DNA of 64,000 nt, taken from NCBI RefSeq assembly GCF_000285275.1, contig NZ_CADO01000003.1, forward strand, positions 1-64,000. Direction: 5' to 3'. The position numbers and the translations under genes were made by a program. Position 1 is the stretch's first letter; every line of letters starts with the position of its first letter. The notes beneath the pieces are model-generated. The model was not told where the DNA came from. It searched no databases and saw nothing but the letters and a program-made list of their open reading frames with translations. Of the stretch, positions 19,276 to 29,359 are shown piece after piece. Origin of the DNA: Acetobacter pasteurianus subsp. pasteurianus LMG 1262 = NBRC 106471. GTDB lineage: Bacteria > Pseudomonadota > Alphaproteobacteria > Acetobacterales > Acetobacteraceae.

Positions 19276-19311
19276 AAAAACGGGTGGGGAATTTCTTCCC
19301 CACCCGTTTTT
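19276..19311. terminator. bidirectional rho-independent terminator
   Basis: AAAAACGGGTGGGGAA pairs with TTCCCCACCCGTTTTT around a 4-base loop, giving a 16-bp stem with A- and T-runs on both sides. It serves the convergent carboxypeptidase and rplM-rpsI transcripts. Confidence 0.92.
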
Positions 19312-19341
19312 GCCAAACGGTAAACCGTTTTTCCCGACAGA

Positions 19342-19830
19342 TCAGCGCTTGCTGAACTGGAAGGAACGACGAGCCTTGGCGCGACCGTATTTCTTACGTT
19401 CAACCTTACGAGAGTCACGCGTAAGGAAGCCAGCAGCCTTAAGGATGCTGCGCAGTTCTGGTTCGTAATGTGTCAGCGCGCGGCTGATACCATGACGAAC
19501 AGCACCTGCCTGACCAGACAGACCACCACCTGTTACGGTGCAAACCACATCGAACTGGTTGTAGCGGTCAGACACAAGAAAAGGCTGGGTCAGCAGCATG
19601 CGCAGCACAGGGCGCGCAAAGTAGGTGCCAACCGGGCGACCGTTAACGGTGATTTCACCCTTGCCAGGCTTGATCCACACGCGAGCAACTGCGTCTTTAC
19701 GACGGCCGGTTGCATAGGAGCGGCCCTGAGCGTCACGCTTGGCTTCATAAACCGGGGCGTCAGAAGCAATTTCTGGAACCACGGTCTTCAGATCGGCCAG
19801 CGTGCCTGTACGTTCCTGAGTTTCAGACAT
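19342..19830 (-). CDS. rpsI: 30S ribosomal protein S9
   Basis: The 162-residue protein has the S9 core ([36 protein letters not shown]) and ends in [17 protein letters not shown], the tail that reaches the ribosomal P site. An N-terminal extension of about 30 residues is usual in alphaproteobacteria. It follows rplM by 5 bp, the conserved L13-S9 pair. Confidence 0.97.
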   Translation of the reverse strand: MSETQERTGTLADLKTVVPEIASDAPVYEAKRDAQGRSYATGRRKDAVARVWIKPGKGEITVNGRPVGTYFARPVLRMLLTQPFLVSDRYNQFDVVCTVTGGGLSGQAGAVRHGISRALTHYEPELRSILKAAGFLTRDSRKVERKKYGRAKARRSFQFSKR

Positions 19831-19835
19831 TCTGC

Positions 19836-20312
19836 TCAGCCCTTCTGCACGTTAACAACGTTCTTGCGGTTCATGGCCGCAACATCAAGCTGCTGGGGGT
19901 TCTGGCCAGCATGCGGGTGTTCTGCACCAGCATAAACATGCAGGCTGCGCATCTGCTGACGCTGCAGCGGACCGCGTGTGATCATGCGTTCCACAGCTTT
20001 TTCAACCAGCTGACCCGGATTCTTGCCTTCAAGGCGCTGCTTTACAGTGCGTTCCTTGATGCCGCCGGGGTAACCGGTGTGATAGTGGAAGAGCTTCTGA
20101 TCAGCCTTGCGGCCTGTCAGGGCAACTTTTTCCGCGTTGATGACAACAACGTGGTCACCGCAATCAACATGCGGAGTAAACTGAGGCTTATGCTTGCCGC
20201 GCAGGCGCTGGGCAATGATGACGGCGAGACGACCTAGAGCGAGACCTTCGGCATCGATCAGGATCCAGTTCTTCGTCACCTCCGCGGGCTTCAGCGAGAG
20301 GGTGGTCTTCAT
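19836..20312 (-). CDS. rplM: 50S ribosomal protein L13
   Basis: The 158-residue protein matches L13: [27 protein letters not shown] and the conserved GMLP-like region replaced by [25 protein letters not shown]13 assembles early into the large subunit. It is first in the rplM-rpsI operon, with a good promoter about 50 bases upstream. Confidence 0.97.
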   Translation of the reverse strand: MKTTLSLKPAEVTKNWILIDAEGLALGRLAVIIAQRLRGKHKPQFTPHVDCGDHVVVINAEKVALTGRKADQKLFHYHTGYPGGIKERTVKQRLEGKNPGQLVEKAVERMITRGPLQRQQMRSLHVYAGAEHPHAGQNPQQLDVAAMNRKNVVNVQKG

Positions 20313-20356
20313 GACACTGATTCCATACTAGAACAGTTGTGTATCCAAGATGGCGC

Positions 20357-20385
20357 CTTATGCGGTGCCCAAAACAAAACGTCAA
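20357..20385 (-). promoter_or_regulatory. candidate rplM-rpsI promoter
   Basis: On the minus strand TTGACG (20380-20385) is separated by 17 bases from CATAAG (20357-20362). Both are close to sigma-70 consensus, and the start of rplM lies about 45 bases downstream. Confidence 0.5.
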
Positions 20386-20518
20386 GCACTCTTTGCGTTG
20401 ATGTCTGTATTTTCAGGGGGTTTTCTATAGGTAATATGTTACCGCATCGGCGCTTGCAGCCCCATCCACCATGCACTAAAGCTGGTTTTGTGTCCCGAAA
20501 CAGTAGGATTTCCAACGG

Positions 20519-21850
20519 GTGAAGAAGAACGTTCTGGTCATGATTTCCGGCATTGCCATTCTAGGTGGCATTGGTTGGCTTGGTGCACGCCATGCCGAAC
20601 ATCTTATGCTGGACAAAAGCATAGAGCGTTTTAGGCAAACATTGGGGCCTGATGCTTCTTTTACATATAAAAAAGCCACACCCGGCGTTCTGGGGCGCAG
20701 TGTAAAGTTTACCAGCCTTGTGTTCCGCCAGGGGCCAGAAACCATAACTGCAGATGAAGCCGAGGTTTCCAAACCCGTTACCAAAGGCTCCGAGTCCCCG
20801 CTTATTGAGCACCTTTCCTTCCGTAACTTTCAGATGGCAGATACGGCGGGTAGCCTGCACCTGGCAAAACTGGCCATGGAAGGCGTAACTCTGCCTGTAA
20901 AGGAAGATGTGCACACACCAGCGCATACGCTTTCCATCCAACATGCAGAGGCCACAAAACTGCATGGGTTTATTGATAGCCTGCAATCCGACATTGCTGC
21001 CGATACCGTTACGGTAGATGACTTTGGAGAAAGCATGGCCTCACACCTTGAGGCCACAAAGCTGCAATTTTCTGCGGATGTGCCCCCTGCCCGCCATGTT
21101 TCTGCTGACCATGTTGGCATTGATGGGCTGGATCTGGCTGGATTGTACAATAGCCTTACAACCGGCGCAGCTTATACCGGCCGCAATGGCACCCGTGACA
21201 TCCAGATTGACCACCTTGCCATTGATGGTGACAGCCCGCTTTTACGCGCTGTGAAAATTCTTTCTCATTCCAGCAAGTCTGAGACCGCCGAGCAGGAGGT
21301 TTCCAGCGTGCAGGATGCAGAACTCTGGCCCAGCTTACCGAATCTCGGATGGCTGCCCACCTTGGGTTATGACCACCTACGCGCCTCTCTGGTTCTCAAC
21401 GATACGCACGATCTGAAAACAGACAAACTGCATATTGAAGAACTGAGTGTAGATGCCGCCCAGATGGGCCGCCTGCACTTGGATGGCGATTTTGCGCAGG
21501 CAGGTTCCCACGCTGTTGTAGCCGCAAATGCAGACATGCAGGTTTTACACATGCACATGAACTATATGGATCATGGGCTTGTGCCGAAAATACTGGATCA
21601 GGCTGCCAAGGCACGCAACATGAACCTGCAGGATATGCTGTCCGGCTGGCAGGAACAGATCAAGCAGGGCAACAACCCGATTCTGGCCCAGGCACTTACC
21701 TATGCCCTGCACCCTGAAAAAGGCCCGCTGGATATCTATATTCAGCCGCAGCGCCCTCTCCCTCTCATGACAGTTCTGGCGTCTTTGGGAGCTGTAGGTG
21801 TGGCGCCACAAATTGCACAGCAGGTCGGCCTTTCCCTGCATACGCCGTAA
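20519..21850 (+). CDS. membrane-anchored protein of unknown function (DUF945/AsmA-like appearance)
   Basis: This 443-residue protein starts with GTG after an AGGA site and has one N-terminal membrane helix (about 5-22). The rest is probably periplasmic: repeating beta-rich segments with phrases such as IEHLSFRNFQMADTAGSLHLAKLAMEGV and LHIEELSVDAAQMGRLHLDGDF. That pattern recalls DUF945 (YdgA) or AsmA-like proteins, but I cannot make a firm family call. Its stop codon overlaps the next start as TAATG, so the two genes are translationally coupled. Confidence 0.7.
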   Translation: MKKNVLVMISGIAILGGIGWLGARHAEHLMLDKSIERFRQTLGPDASFTYKKATPGVLGRSVKFTSLVFRQGPETITADEAEVSKPVTKGSESPLIEHLSFRNFQMADTAGSLHLAKLAMEGVTLPVKEDVHTPAHTLSIQHAEATKLHGFIDSLQSDIAADTVTVDDFGESMASHLEATKLQFSADVPPARHVSADHVGIDGLDLAGLYNSLTTGAAYTGRNGTRDIQIDHLAIDGDSPLLRAVKILSHSSKSETAEQEVSSVQDAELWPSLPNLGWLPTLGYDHLRASLVLNDTHDLKTDKLHIEELSVDAAQMGRLHLDGDFAQAGSHAVVAANADMQVLHMHMNYMDHGLVPKILDQAAKARNMNLQDMLSGWQEQIKQGNNPILAQALTYALHPEKGPLDIYIQPQRPLPLMTVLASLGAVGVAPQIAQQVGLSLHTP

Positions 21851-22722
21851 TGTTGCCCCTTCATACGCTACAGCCGATGGCAGACCCTGTTCATGTTATT
21901 GGGGCATCAGGCCGTTCTGGGCGAGCTGTGTGTCAGGCTTTACTGACACAGGGTGTTCCCGTTGTTCCGATTGTGCGTAACGCCAGCCGGGCAACCGGGT
22001 TAGAAAATATCCGTATTGCCGATTTAACAGCCCCGACGGGGATGGTAAAACCTGTATTGGCAGATGCCACGCGCATTGTTTGCACAGCGCATGCACGTAA
22101 TATCCCAGCCTTGCTGGCTGCTGCGCCGGCTTCTGCCAAACTGGTATGTCTCGGCAGTACGCGTAAATTCACACACTGGCCCGATGCTCACGGCAATGGT
22201 GTTCTGTTAGGTGAAAAAGCCCTGCTGGACTCCGGGCGGGATGGCATTATTTTACACCCCACCATGATTTATGGTGCTCAGGGTGAAAATAATGTGCAGC
22301 GCCTGGCAGCACTCCTGCGCTTTTTGCCCGTTATTCCTTTGCCCAATGGCGGAACAGCTTTGGTGCAGCCTATCTGGCAGGGAGATGTGACCGCCAGTAT
22401 TCTGGCTGCACTTGCACAAACATGGCATGGCCCACGCAGCCTTGTGATTGCCGGGAAAAACGCCGTAACCTACAAACAGTTTGTAACTTTGGTGGGACAG
22501 GCCAGCGGATTACGCCCGCGCCCCTTTGTTTCATTACCTGCCAAATTGCTTATGGCATGTGCCCGTATAACTTCTCGGGTTCCGGGGCTGCCTGAAATCG
22601 GGCCGGACGAAATCCGCCGCCTGCTTGAAAACAAGAACTTCGATATTGCACCGATGCAGAATTTGTTAGGCGTGCAGCCCATAGATCTGCAGGAAGGATT
22701 GGCACGCACCTTTACGGGCTAA
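21850..22722 (+). CDS. NAD(P)-binding Rossmann-fold protein (NmrA/atypical SDR type)
   Basis: The 290-residue protein begins its fold with VHVIGASGRSGRAV, the GxxGxxG dinucleotide motif. It continues with SDR-like segments (ILHPTMIYGAQGENNVQRL) and a C-terminal substrate region. It resembles NAD-dependent epimerases and NmrA or complex-I-assembly-like atypical SDRs. A residue-10 ATG (MADPVH, 21877) is an alternative start, but the TAATG overlap favours 21850. The substrate is unknown. Confidence 0.8.
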   Translation: MLPLHTLQPMADPVHVIGASGRSGRAVCQALLTQGVPVVPIVRNASRATGLENIRIADLTAPTGMVKPVLADATRIVCTAHARNIPALLAAAPASAKLVCLGSTRKFTHWPDAHGNGVLLGEKALLDSGRDGIILHPTMIYGAQGENNVQRLAALLRFLPVIPLPNGGTALVQPIWQGDVTASILAALAQTWHGPRSLVIAGKNAVTYKQFVTLVGQASGLRPRPFVSLPAKLLMACARITSRVPGLPEIGPDEIRRLLENKNFDIAPMQNLLGVQPIDLQEGLARTFTG

Positions 22723-22749
22723 TACGCGCCAACCTTTAGTTCTACAAAA

Positions 22750-23487
22750 TCAAGAATCTTTATGAGCGTCTTTTCTGGCTGCACCGCCGCGTGGGCGCAC
22801 TGCTGGCAGCATGTTGCCGGTTACAGCGTAGTAAACACGCTCTGCAATGTTGGTGGCGTGGTCACCAATGCGTTCCAGATTTTTTGCAACAAACAGAAGA
22901 TGGATACACGGGCCAATCTTGCGCGGGTCTTCCATCATATACGTCACCAGTTCGCGGAACATGGCCGTATATAGCTCATCTACAGCCGTATCCGCATTCC
23001 ACACTTCCATGGCGCGGGTGCTGTCATTTTCCACCATGGCCTCAATAGCCTTGTGCAGGTTTTCCTGCACAAGGCGCGCCATGGCCCGTAACGGGCTAAA
23101 GGAAAATGCACCATCCAGCGGCTCCACCTTCATGGCGCGGCGGGCAATGCTGGAGGCGTAATCGCCAATACGTTCCAGGTCACCGCTCATTTTCAGAACG
23201 GCAACAATCATACGCAAATCCACCGCCATTGGTGCGCGCAGGGCCAGAATGCGGATCGCCAGCATTTCTGCCTCACGTTCCAGCGCATCCACCTCCGTAT
23301 CCAGTTCGGGTGGTTCAATCGCGGCTTCTTCGTCCTGATCCACCACTGCGGCAATGGCCTGCGCTGTCTGGCGTTCCACCAAACCACCCATGCGGGCAAC
23401 AATTCCACGCAGCCGATCAAGTTCCTGATCGTATCGGGTAACGGTATGTGCGGGTTCGTTTCCCATAACGTGTTCCTTTCTGCTCAC
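22750..23487 (-). CDS. phoU: phosphate transport regulator PhoU
   Basis: The 245-residue all-helical protein contains two PhoU repeats with their metal-binding E/DxxxD patterns (near 55-65 and 160-170). PhoU links the Pst transporter to the PhoR/PhoB sensor system and keeps it off when phosphate is plentiful. Its start overlaps the pstB stop by 4 bp. It is last in the operon; phoB and phoR are not in this window. Confidence 0.95.
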   Translation of the reverse strand: MSRKEHVMGNEPAHTVTRYDQELDRLRGIVARMGGLVERQTAQAIAAVVDQDEEAAIEPPELDTEVDALEREAEMLAIRILALRAPMAVDLRMIVAVLKMSGDLERIGDYASSIARRAMKVEPLDGAFSFSPLRAMARLVQENLHKAIEAMVENDSTRAMEVWNADTAVDELYTAMFRELVTYMMEDPRKIGPCIHLLFVAKNLERIGDHATNIAERVYYAVTGNMLPAVRPRGGAARKDAHKDS

Positions 23488-24314
23488 CCAAAGCGGCCGG
23501 TAATATAATCCTGCGTTTGCTGCTCACGCGGGGTTGTGAACATGCGTGCTGTGCTGTCCACTTCAATCAGCTTGCCCATATAGAAAAATGCCACCTGATC
23601 CGCACATCGCGCAGCCTGCTGCATGTTGTGCGTTACAATAGCAATGGTGAACTCGGTTTTCAGTTCATCCAGAAGTTCTTCAATACGGGCAGTGGAAACT
23701 GGATCCAACGCACTTGTAGGTTCATCCAGCAGAATAACTTCAGGCCGCACAGCAATTGTGCGCGCAATACATAAACGCTGTTGCTGGCCGCCAGACATGG
23801 CCGTAGCAGAACTGCTGAGCCTGTCCTGCACTTCAGACCACAAAGCCACGCGCCGCAGGGCATCTTCTACCCGTCCATCCATTTCTGAACGGGAAACACG
23901 CTCATGCAGCCGAATACCAAAAGCAATATTATCGTAAATGGACATAGGGAATGGCGTGGGTTTCTGAAACACCATGCCAATGCGTGAACGCAGCACGTTC
24001 AGGTCCACCCCGGTGGCCAGAATATTCTGGCCATCGAATATCACCTCACCCGTGGCTTTCTGGCCCGGATACAGGTCATACATCCGGTTCAACACGCGCA
24101 GCAGGGTGGATTTACCACACCCTGATGGGCCGATCATGCCCGTTACGCTGCGTTCGGGAAAATTAAGAGAAATATCGTGCAGCGCGTGTGACTTGCCGTA
24201 ATAGAAATTCAGATCACGCACCTGCAAAGCAATCGGGCGGGCATCTTTTTCTGTCTCAGCAACAGTCACTGTCTGCTCTGCGGCAACGGTTTCCGTTTGG
24301 ACCTCTACGCTCAT
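23484..24314 (-). CDS. pstB: phosphate ABC transporter ATPase PstB
   Basis: The 276-residue protein has Walker [10 protein letters not shown] (about 62-70), signature SGGQQQRLC and Walker [14 protein letters not shown]. The N-terminal 28 residues are a family-variable extension. It powers high-affinity phosphate import through PstC/PstA. It overlaps pstA and phoU by 4 bp each. Confidence 0.96.
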   Translation of the reverse strand: MSVEVQTETVAAEQTVTVAETEKDARPIALQVRDLNFYYGKSHALHDISLNFPERSVTGMIGPSGCGKSTLLRVLNRMYDLYPGQKATGEVIFDGQNILATGVDLNVLRSRIGMVFQKPTPFPMSIYDNIAFGIRLHERVSRSEMDGRVEDALRRVALWSEVQDRLSSSATAMSGGQQQRLCIARTIAVRPEVILLDEPTSALDPVSTARIEELLDELKTEFTIAIVTHNMQQAARCADQVAFFYMGKLIEVDSTARMFTTPREQQTQDYITGRFG

Positions 24315-25186
24315 GTCCGTCCTCCACGGGTTCCTACCCGCACCACAATATTAATGACCAATACACCAAGTGTAACCAGCAGCGCGCCTGTCCAAGCCTG
24401 CTGCATCCAATCCTGATAAGCGGAACCTGCATACTGGTAGATAGCTACGGGCAGGCTGGCCATGGGCCTGTTCATATCAACAGACCACTCGGAGTTCCCC
24501 AGTGATGTAAACAGCAGCGGTGCTGTTTCACCTGCCACACGTGCCACAGCCAACAAAACACCTGTAAGAATGCCCCCGCGCGCCGCACGTAAGCAGATAA
24601 ACAGGATAACCCGCCACTTTGGCGCCCCCAGCGCAATACCAGCCTCACGCATGGCAACGGGCACCAAGTAAAGCATGTCTTCTGTTGTGCGCACCACAAT
24701 AGGCATAGCCAGAATGGCGAGGGCCAAAGACCCCGCATAGCCAGAGAAATGCCCCAGCGGTGCCACCAGCACCATATAGATAAACAGACCGATCAGAATG
24801 GATGGGGCAGAAAGCAGCATGTCAGACACAAAGCGTACCGTGCGCGCCAGCACATTGTTCGCTCCGTATTCTGCCAAATAAATACCTGTTAGCAGCCCAG
24901 CCGGTGTGCCCAGCAAAATGGCCAGCCCGGTTTGCAGAAGGCTGCCCATAATGGCATTTGCCAGCCCGCCATTCTGGCCGGGTGCCGCCATGGAATGCGT
25001 AAACAGGTTAATGCTCAGCCCAGCCAACCCGTTTTTAACCAGTGTCCACAAAATGGACCCCAGAACACACACAACAATCAGCATGGCCAGCCAGCTCAGG
25101 CCGGTTGCCATTCTGTCGGTGATTTTTCTGCGCAACAGAAGCGAAGCAGAACGATCGGACCGAAGGAGAGAACGTGACGTAGCCAT
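24311..25186 (-). CDS. pstA: phosphate ABC transporter permease PstA
   Basis: The 291-residue protein has six transmembrane helices and the ABC-permease EAA loop ([14 protein letters not shown]). It pairs with PstC to form the phosphate channel. It starts 2 bp after the pstC stop and overlaps pstB. Confidence 0.94.
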   Translation of the reverse strand: MATSRSLLRSDRSASLLLRRKITDRMATGLSWLAMLIVVCVLGSILWTLVKNGLAGLSINLFTHSMAAPGQNGGLANAIMGSLLQTGLAILLGTPAGLLTGIYLAEYGANNVLARTVRFVSDMLLSAPSILIGLFIYMVLVAPLGHFSGYAGSLALAILAMPIVVRTTEDMLYLVPVAMREAGIALGAPKWRVILFICLRAARGGILTGVLLAVARVAGETAPLLFTSLGNSEWSVDMNRPMASLPVAIYQYAGSAYQDWMQQAWTGALLVTLGVLVINIVVRVGTRGGRT

Positions 25187-25188
25187 TC

Positions 25189-26172
25189 TTAATCTCCCGC
25201 AGCTTTTTGCCCACGGGCCAGAAGCCAGCGAGAGAACCAGAGTGTCAGGAACGAAATTGCCATCAGAATAGCCCCCAGCGCCATGAGAGACGCCAACTTC
25301 AGGCTACCCGCCGCACTTTCAGGGAATTCCAAAGCGATAAGAGAAGCAATGGTGTTAGCCGGTGCGAAAAGCGACCAACCAATATGGTTGCTATCCCCAA
25401 TCACAAAGGTCACTGCCATTGTTTCGCCCATGGCGCGGCCCATGCCCAGCACAACCGCGCCAATCACGCCTTGCCGAGACCACGGCAACACCACGTTGCG
25501 CATAACCTCCCACCGCGTAGCGCCCAAACCGTAAGCGCTTTCACGCAATACCGTTGGCATGGAAACAAACACGTCCCGCATAACGGCGGTAATGGAAGGC
25601 GTAATCATGATTGCCAGAATAAGGCTGGCGGTGAACAAACCTGTGCCGAATGGTGCGCCAGCTACAAGCGCGGAAAGCCCGGGCACGTGCCCAAACAGAT
25701 GCCGGGCCGTAGGCTGCACATAATGGGCAACCAATGGCACCACCACAAAAAAGCCCCACATCCCGAAGATAATGGAAGGCACAGCAGCCAGAAGCTGCAC
25801 AGCCATGCCAATAAAAGCTGCCGCAGCCGGAGGGGCAAGGGCTGCAAGCCAGAATGCGGTACCAAAAGCCAACGGCACCGCCACAACAAGTGCCATCGCA
25901 CTGCTGACAATGGTACCAAAAACGGGTGCCGCTGCCCCAAAATGCTGGGTAACAGGGTTCCACACCGCAGATATAAGGAATTCAGGGCCAAAAACAGCAA
26001 AGGCTTTCCAGCCCCCTACTGCCATCACACCAATAATGGCCCCCAGCACCACCAGAACACCAATACCGGTTGCCATCACCAGCATCCTGAAGAAAGGATC
26101 TGCTGTGCGAACACCTCCGGCTGGGTGGTTCTTTTTTGTTGCGGGCAGGGGCTGCCTTGCGGAAATTTCCAT
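25189..26172 (-). CDS. pstC: phosphate ABC transporter permease PstC
   Basis: The 327-residue permease has about six membrane helices and the EAA-type loop ESAYGLGATRWEVM. It is the first gene of the pst operon here. The usual upstream gene for the phosphate-binding protein PstS is absent; ilvD lies divergently instead. Confidence 0.94.
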   Translation of the reverse strand: MEISARQPLPATKKNHPAGGVRTADPFFRMLVMATGIGVLVVLGAIIGVMAVGGWKAFAVFGPEFLISAVWNPVTQHFGAAAPVFGTIVSSAMALVVAVPLAFGTAFWLAALAPPAAAAFIGMAVQLLAAVPSIIFGMWGFFVVVPLVAHYVQPTARHLFGHVPGLSALVAGAPFGTGLFTASLILAIMITPSITAVMRDVFVSMPTVLRESAYGLGATRWEVMRNVVLPWSRQGVIGAVVLGMGRAMGETMAVTFVIGDSNHIGWSLFAPANTIASLIALEFPESAAGSLKLASLMALGAILMAISFLTLWFSRWLLARGQKAAGD

Positions 26173-26272
26173 CTGCTCTCCGTTCCGAACGTCCGCCGGA
26201 TGCGAGGAGGAATACTGAACGCCTCCGTCTCCTGCAACATAATCCCCGCAAGAAAGCTGGGTAAAAGCAGAT

Positions 26273-26290
26273 TTGTCACAAAACTGTAGC
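26273..26290 (+). promoter_or_regulatory. candidate Pho box
   Basis: TTGTCAC-AAAA-CTGTAGC resembles the PhoB direct repeat CTGTCAT-N4-CTGTCAC, with matching half-site spacing. It lies about 100 bp upstream of pstC in the pstC/ilvD divergent region. Its orientation points toward ilvD, which lowers confidence that it drives pstC. Confidence 0.4.
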
Positions 26291-26329
26291 AGGAAAAACC
26301 ACTATCCGCCCTTAGGCCGCAATCCCGGC

Positions 26330-26358
26330 CTGACAGAAGTTTCTTTGTAGTCTAATGT
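26330..26358 (+). promoter_or_regulatory. candidate ilvD promoter
   Basis: CTGACA (26330-26335), a 17-base spacer and TAATGT (26353-26358) fit a sigma-70 promoter. The expected start near 26365 leaves a leader of about 70 bases before the ilvD ATG at 26437. Confidence 0.45.
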
Positions 26359-26371
26359 GCAGCCCCCATAT

Positions 26372-26389
26372 ATCTGGCGGACGCCAGAT
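26372..26389. promoter_or_regulatory. 18-bp perfect palindrome in the ilvD leader
   Basis: ATCTGGCG-GA-CGCCAGAT begins 13 bases after the candidate -10 box. It could be an operator for a dimeric regulator or a short RNA hairpin in the leader. Confidence 0.45.
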
Positions 26390-26436
26390 TGCTCCGGAAC
26401 CACACAGCAGACAGAAACCAGAGAGAAGACCCCACC

Positions 26437-28305
26437 ATGGCCGGTTACAGATCCCGCACCACCACACACGGGCGCAACATGGCAGGCGCTCGCAGCCTGT
26501 GGCGCGCCACCGGGATGAAAGACTCCGATTTTGGCAAACCCATTATTGCGGTTGCCAACTCCTTTACCCAGTTTGTGCCCGGCCATGTGCATCTTAAGGA
26601 TATGGGCCAGCTTGTGTGCCAATCCATTGCCGAAGCTGGCGGAATTGGCCGTGAATTCAACACCATTGCAGTGGATGATGGCATTGCCATGGGCCACGGC
26701 GGCATGTTGTACAGCCTGCCCTCGCGCGAGCTGATTGCCGATGCCGTGGAATATATGGTGAACGCACATTGTGCGGATGCGCTGGTTTGCATCAGCAACT
26801 GCGATAAAATTACGCCGGGCATGCTTATGGCCGCCATGCGGCTGAATATCCCCACCATTTTTGTTTCCGGCGGCCCGATGGAAGCCGGACGTGTAACACT
26901 GGCGGATATTGAACAGCGGGCAGACCTTGTCACTTCCATGGTTTCTGCGGCCAACCCGAATGTGAGCGATGCCGATTCGCTTGCCATTGAACGTTCGGCT
27001 TGCCCTACCTGTGGTTCCTGCTCCGGCATGTTCACCGCCAATTCCATGAACTGCCTGACAGAAGCTCTGGGCCTTTCCCTGCCCGGCAATGGCAGCCTTG
27101 TAGCCACACACTCCGCGCGCCGTGGTCTGTTTGTAGAAGCTGGGCAGCGCATTGTGGATATGGCCCGCCGTTATTATGAGCAGGAAGATGCCTCTGTGCT
27201 GCCACGCAGCATTGCCACCATGGATGCGTTTGAAAATGCGATGTCAGTTGATATCGCCATGGGTGGTTCCACCAACACCGTGCTGCATCTTCTGGCCTCT
27301 GCGCATGAAGGCAACGTGCCCTTTACCATGAAGGACATTGATCGCCTTTCACGCAAGGTGCCGCATCTGTGTAAGGTTTCCCCTTCCCGCCCGGATGTAC
27401 ATATGGAAGATGTGCACCGCGCGGGTGGCATTCCGGCCATTATGGGTGAGTTGGATCGGCTAGGCCTGTTACACCGCGATGTGCCGATGGTGCATTCCGC
27501 CAACCTGCCCGAAGCCTTGAAAAAATGGGACATTCGCGCACCGGGTGCTGAAACCAACACCACAGCGCGAGACTTCTTCCGTGCCTCTCCGGGCGGGGTG
27601 CGCACTACGGAAGCCTTCTCTCAGTCCAGCCAATATCATGAACTGGATATGGATACGGAAAACGGCGCCATCCGTAGCGGGGCACATGCCTATAATCAGG
27701 ATGGCGGCTTGGCTGTTCTATACGGCAATCTGGCCGAAGATGGTGCCATTGTTAAAACAGCAGGTGTTGCCGCTGGTTTGGAAACATTTTCTGGTCCGGC
27801 CCGTATTTTTGAAAGCCAGGATGCCGCAGTTTCCGCCATTCTGGGCGACAAAATCAAACCCGGTGATGTGGTGCTGATCCGCTATGAAGGCCCCAAAGGC
27901 GGCCCCGGCATGCAGGAAATGCTCTACCCCACCAGCTATCTGAAATCCAAAGGATTGGCTGAAAAATGCGCCCTGATTACGGATGGTCGTTTTTCAGGCG
28001 GTAGCTCTGGCCTTTCCATTGGCCATATCTCCCCCGAAGCCGCCGAAGGTGGCGTGATCGGCTTGGTTGAGGAAGGTGATATTATTGAAATTGATATCCC
28101 GAACCGTAAACTGGCTGTAGCGGTGCCAGAAAGCGAACTGTCTGACCGCCGCGCCCGTATGGATGATCTGGGGGATCAGGCATGGCAGCCCAAGCGTGAC
28201 CGCGTGGTTTCCAACGCGCTGAAGGCCTATGCAGCCCTCACCACCAGTGCTGCCCGTGGTGCCGTAAGAGATGTTAGCCAGCTTACGCGGCGGACGCCTC
28301 GTTAA
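26437..28305 (+). CDS. ilvD: dihydroxy-acid dehydratase
   Basis: With the start at ATG 26437 ([14 protein letters not shown]), preceded by GAGAGAAG, the enzyme has 622 residues. It dehydrates dihydroxy acids in valine, leucine and isoleucine synthesis and carries an Fe-S cluster. Clear signatures are [28 protein letters not shown] and the late segment [20 protein letters not shown]. An in-frame ATG at 26389 lies inside the leader palindrome and is less likely. A strong terminator follows. Confidence 0.96.
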   Translation: MAGYRSRTTTHGRNMAGARSLWRATGMKDSDFGKPIIAVANSFTQFVPGHVHLKDMGQLVCQSIAEAGGIGREFNTIAVDDGIAMGHGGMLYSLPSRELIADAVEYMVNAHCADALVCISNCDKITPGMLMAAMRLNIPTIFVSGGPMEAGRVTLADIEQRADLVTSMVSAANPNVSDADSLAIERSACPTCGSCSGMFTANSMNCLTEALGLSLPGNGSLVATHSARRGLFVEAGQRIVDMARRYYEQEDASVLPRSIATMDAFENAMSVDIAMGGSTNTVLHLLASAHEGNVPFTMKDIDRLSRKVPHLCKVSPSRPDVHMEDVHRAGGIPAIMGELDRLGLLHRDVPMVHSANLPEALKKWDIRAPGAETNTTARDFFRASPGGVRTTEAFSQSSQYHELDMDTENGAIRSGAHAYNQDGGLAVLYGNLAEDGAIVKTAGVAAGLETFSGPARIFESQDAAVSAILGDKIKPGDVVLIRYEGPKGGPGMQEMLYPTSYLKSKGLAEKCALITDGRFSGGSSGLSIGHISPEAAEGGVIGLVEEGDIIEIDIPNRKLAVAVPESELSDRRARMDDLGDQAWQPKRDRVVSNALKAYAALTTSAARGAVRDVSQLTRRTPR

Positions 28306-28333
28306 GACACGGTTTCTCAACACATCAAATAAC

Positions 28334-28370
28334 AAAAAGCCCCGGTGGATATTTTCCACCGGGGCTTTTT
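28334..28370. terminator. bidirectional rho-independent terminator
   Basis: AAAAAGCCCCGGTGGA pairs with TCCACCGGGGCTTTTT around a short loop. The A- and T-runs on both sides serve ilvD and the convergent exported-protein gene. Confidence 0.93.
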
Positions 28371-28430
28371 GTTGCGTTTTAACCGTGCCGGATATCACCC
28401 CAAAAAGATGATATCCAAGCAGCTAAAATC

Positions 28431-29156
28431 TTACTGACCAGCTACTGGAGGCGCTTCAAGCGGAGCTGCCGGAGGAGCTGTCTGTGTTGCCGGAGCAGGA
28501 GTAGCGGCTACGCTATCACCAGCCGGAACAGCAAGCTGCTGCCCATTGGTTGGCGGCTGCAGCACGTTTTCATTGGTGATAACGTAGGAGATGGATTCCG
28601 CACGCGTAATATCCACCACATCGCCAATTTTCAGGGTCGCCAGAAAATCCTGCATGGCCTGGGTACGCAGAACAGCAACATGCAACGCGCCGTCGTCCGT
28701 AACAAAGGAAGCCGTGTGGGTATTCAGGTCAATCGCCTTAATGGTGCCACGTTCACGGTTGAAAGCTGCAATCACGCCGCGTGGATGACCATGCGCATAA
28801 CCACGTGCTGTTGTAAGCGTGGATTCGGGCAGCGGGCTATCAGGCGGCGCCATCTGTGCGCCCAGTGTTTCTACAAACCGAATCTTGAGGTGATCACCCT
28901 CATGCAGGTGCGGCAGGTCACGCACAGCGCTACCGTATTCAACGGTGATCAGATGCCCATTGCCTTCACGCAGCAGCACTTCACGCGCATCACGGTCCAC
29001 TGTTTCAACCACAGCGGTTGCGGTCTGGTTTTTCAGAAGCACGGAAGCCTGAGCATGAGCTGCGGAAGGAGCAGCAGCCAAGCCAGCTACAGCGAGCGTG
29101 CACACGGCCACTGAACCTGTGACCAAAGAAGACATACGGGAAACGAGAGGATGCAA
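28431..29156 (-). CDS. exported protein of unknown function
   Basis: This 241-residue protein has a signal peptide ending near SAAHAQA (about residue 36; Met8 is an alternative start). Beta-rich sequence follows, with two similar halves that each describe a small OB- or SH3-like strand set (TAVVETVDRDAREVLLREGNGHLITV and GTIKAIDLNTHTASFVTDDGALHVAV). The C-terminal 40 residues are Pro/Ala-rich and probably unstructured. I do not recognise a family. It is probably periplasmic and transcribed alone. Confidence 0.7.
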   Translation of the reverse strand: MHPLVSRMSSLVTGSVAVCTLAVAGLAAAPSAAHAQASVLLKNQTATAVVETVDRDAREVLLREGNGHLITVEYGSAVRDLPHLHEGDHLKIRFVETLGAQMAPPDSPLPESTLTTARGYAHGHPRGVIAAFNRERGTIKAIDLNTHTASFVTDDGALHVAVLRTQAMQDFLATLKIGDVVDITRAESISYVITNENVLQPPTNGQQLAVPAGDSVAATPAPATQTAPPAAPLEAPPVAGQ

Positions 29157-29301
29157 CGCTCTTAATCCTTTCCAACATCAGTCTGATGCAGCCATGCGCC
29201 AGACACTGGGTTATTTTAATGCCCGTGATACAATGGTTTCACCATAACACAAGCCATGACGCCATGTTATGGGGTCTGACAACGACGCGATCAGAAAACA
29301 G

Positions 29302-29331
29302 AAAGCCCGTCTGGCAGACCAGACGGGCTTT
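29302..29331 (-). terminator. rho-independent terminator after the 37-residue gene
   Basis: AAAGCCCGTCTGG and CCAGACGGGCTTT form a perfect 13-bp stem with a 4-base loop. On the minus strand it is followed by CTGTTTTC. It lies 28 bp downstream of the small gene's stop codon. Confidence 0.8.
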
Positions 29332-29359
29332 GCTGCATGAAATCTGCAAGAAGCAAATT

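Noticed and set aside
25207-26289. 360-codon plus-strand frame
   Set aside because: It lies wholly antisense to pstC and has the odd His/Arg-rich composition of a shadow frame.
26302-27111. 269-codon minus-strand frame
   Set aside because: It is antisense to ilvD, which has strong family signatures.
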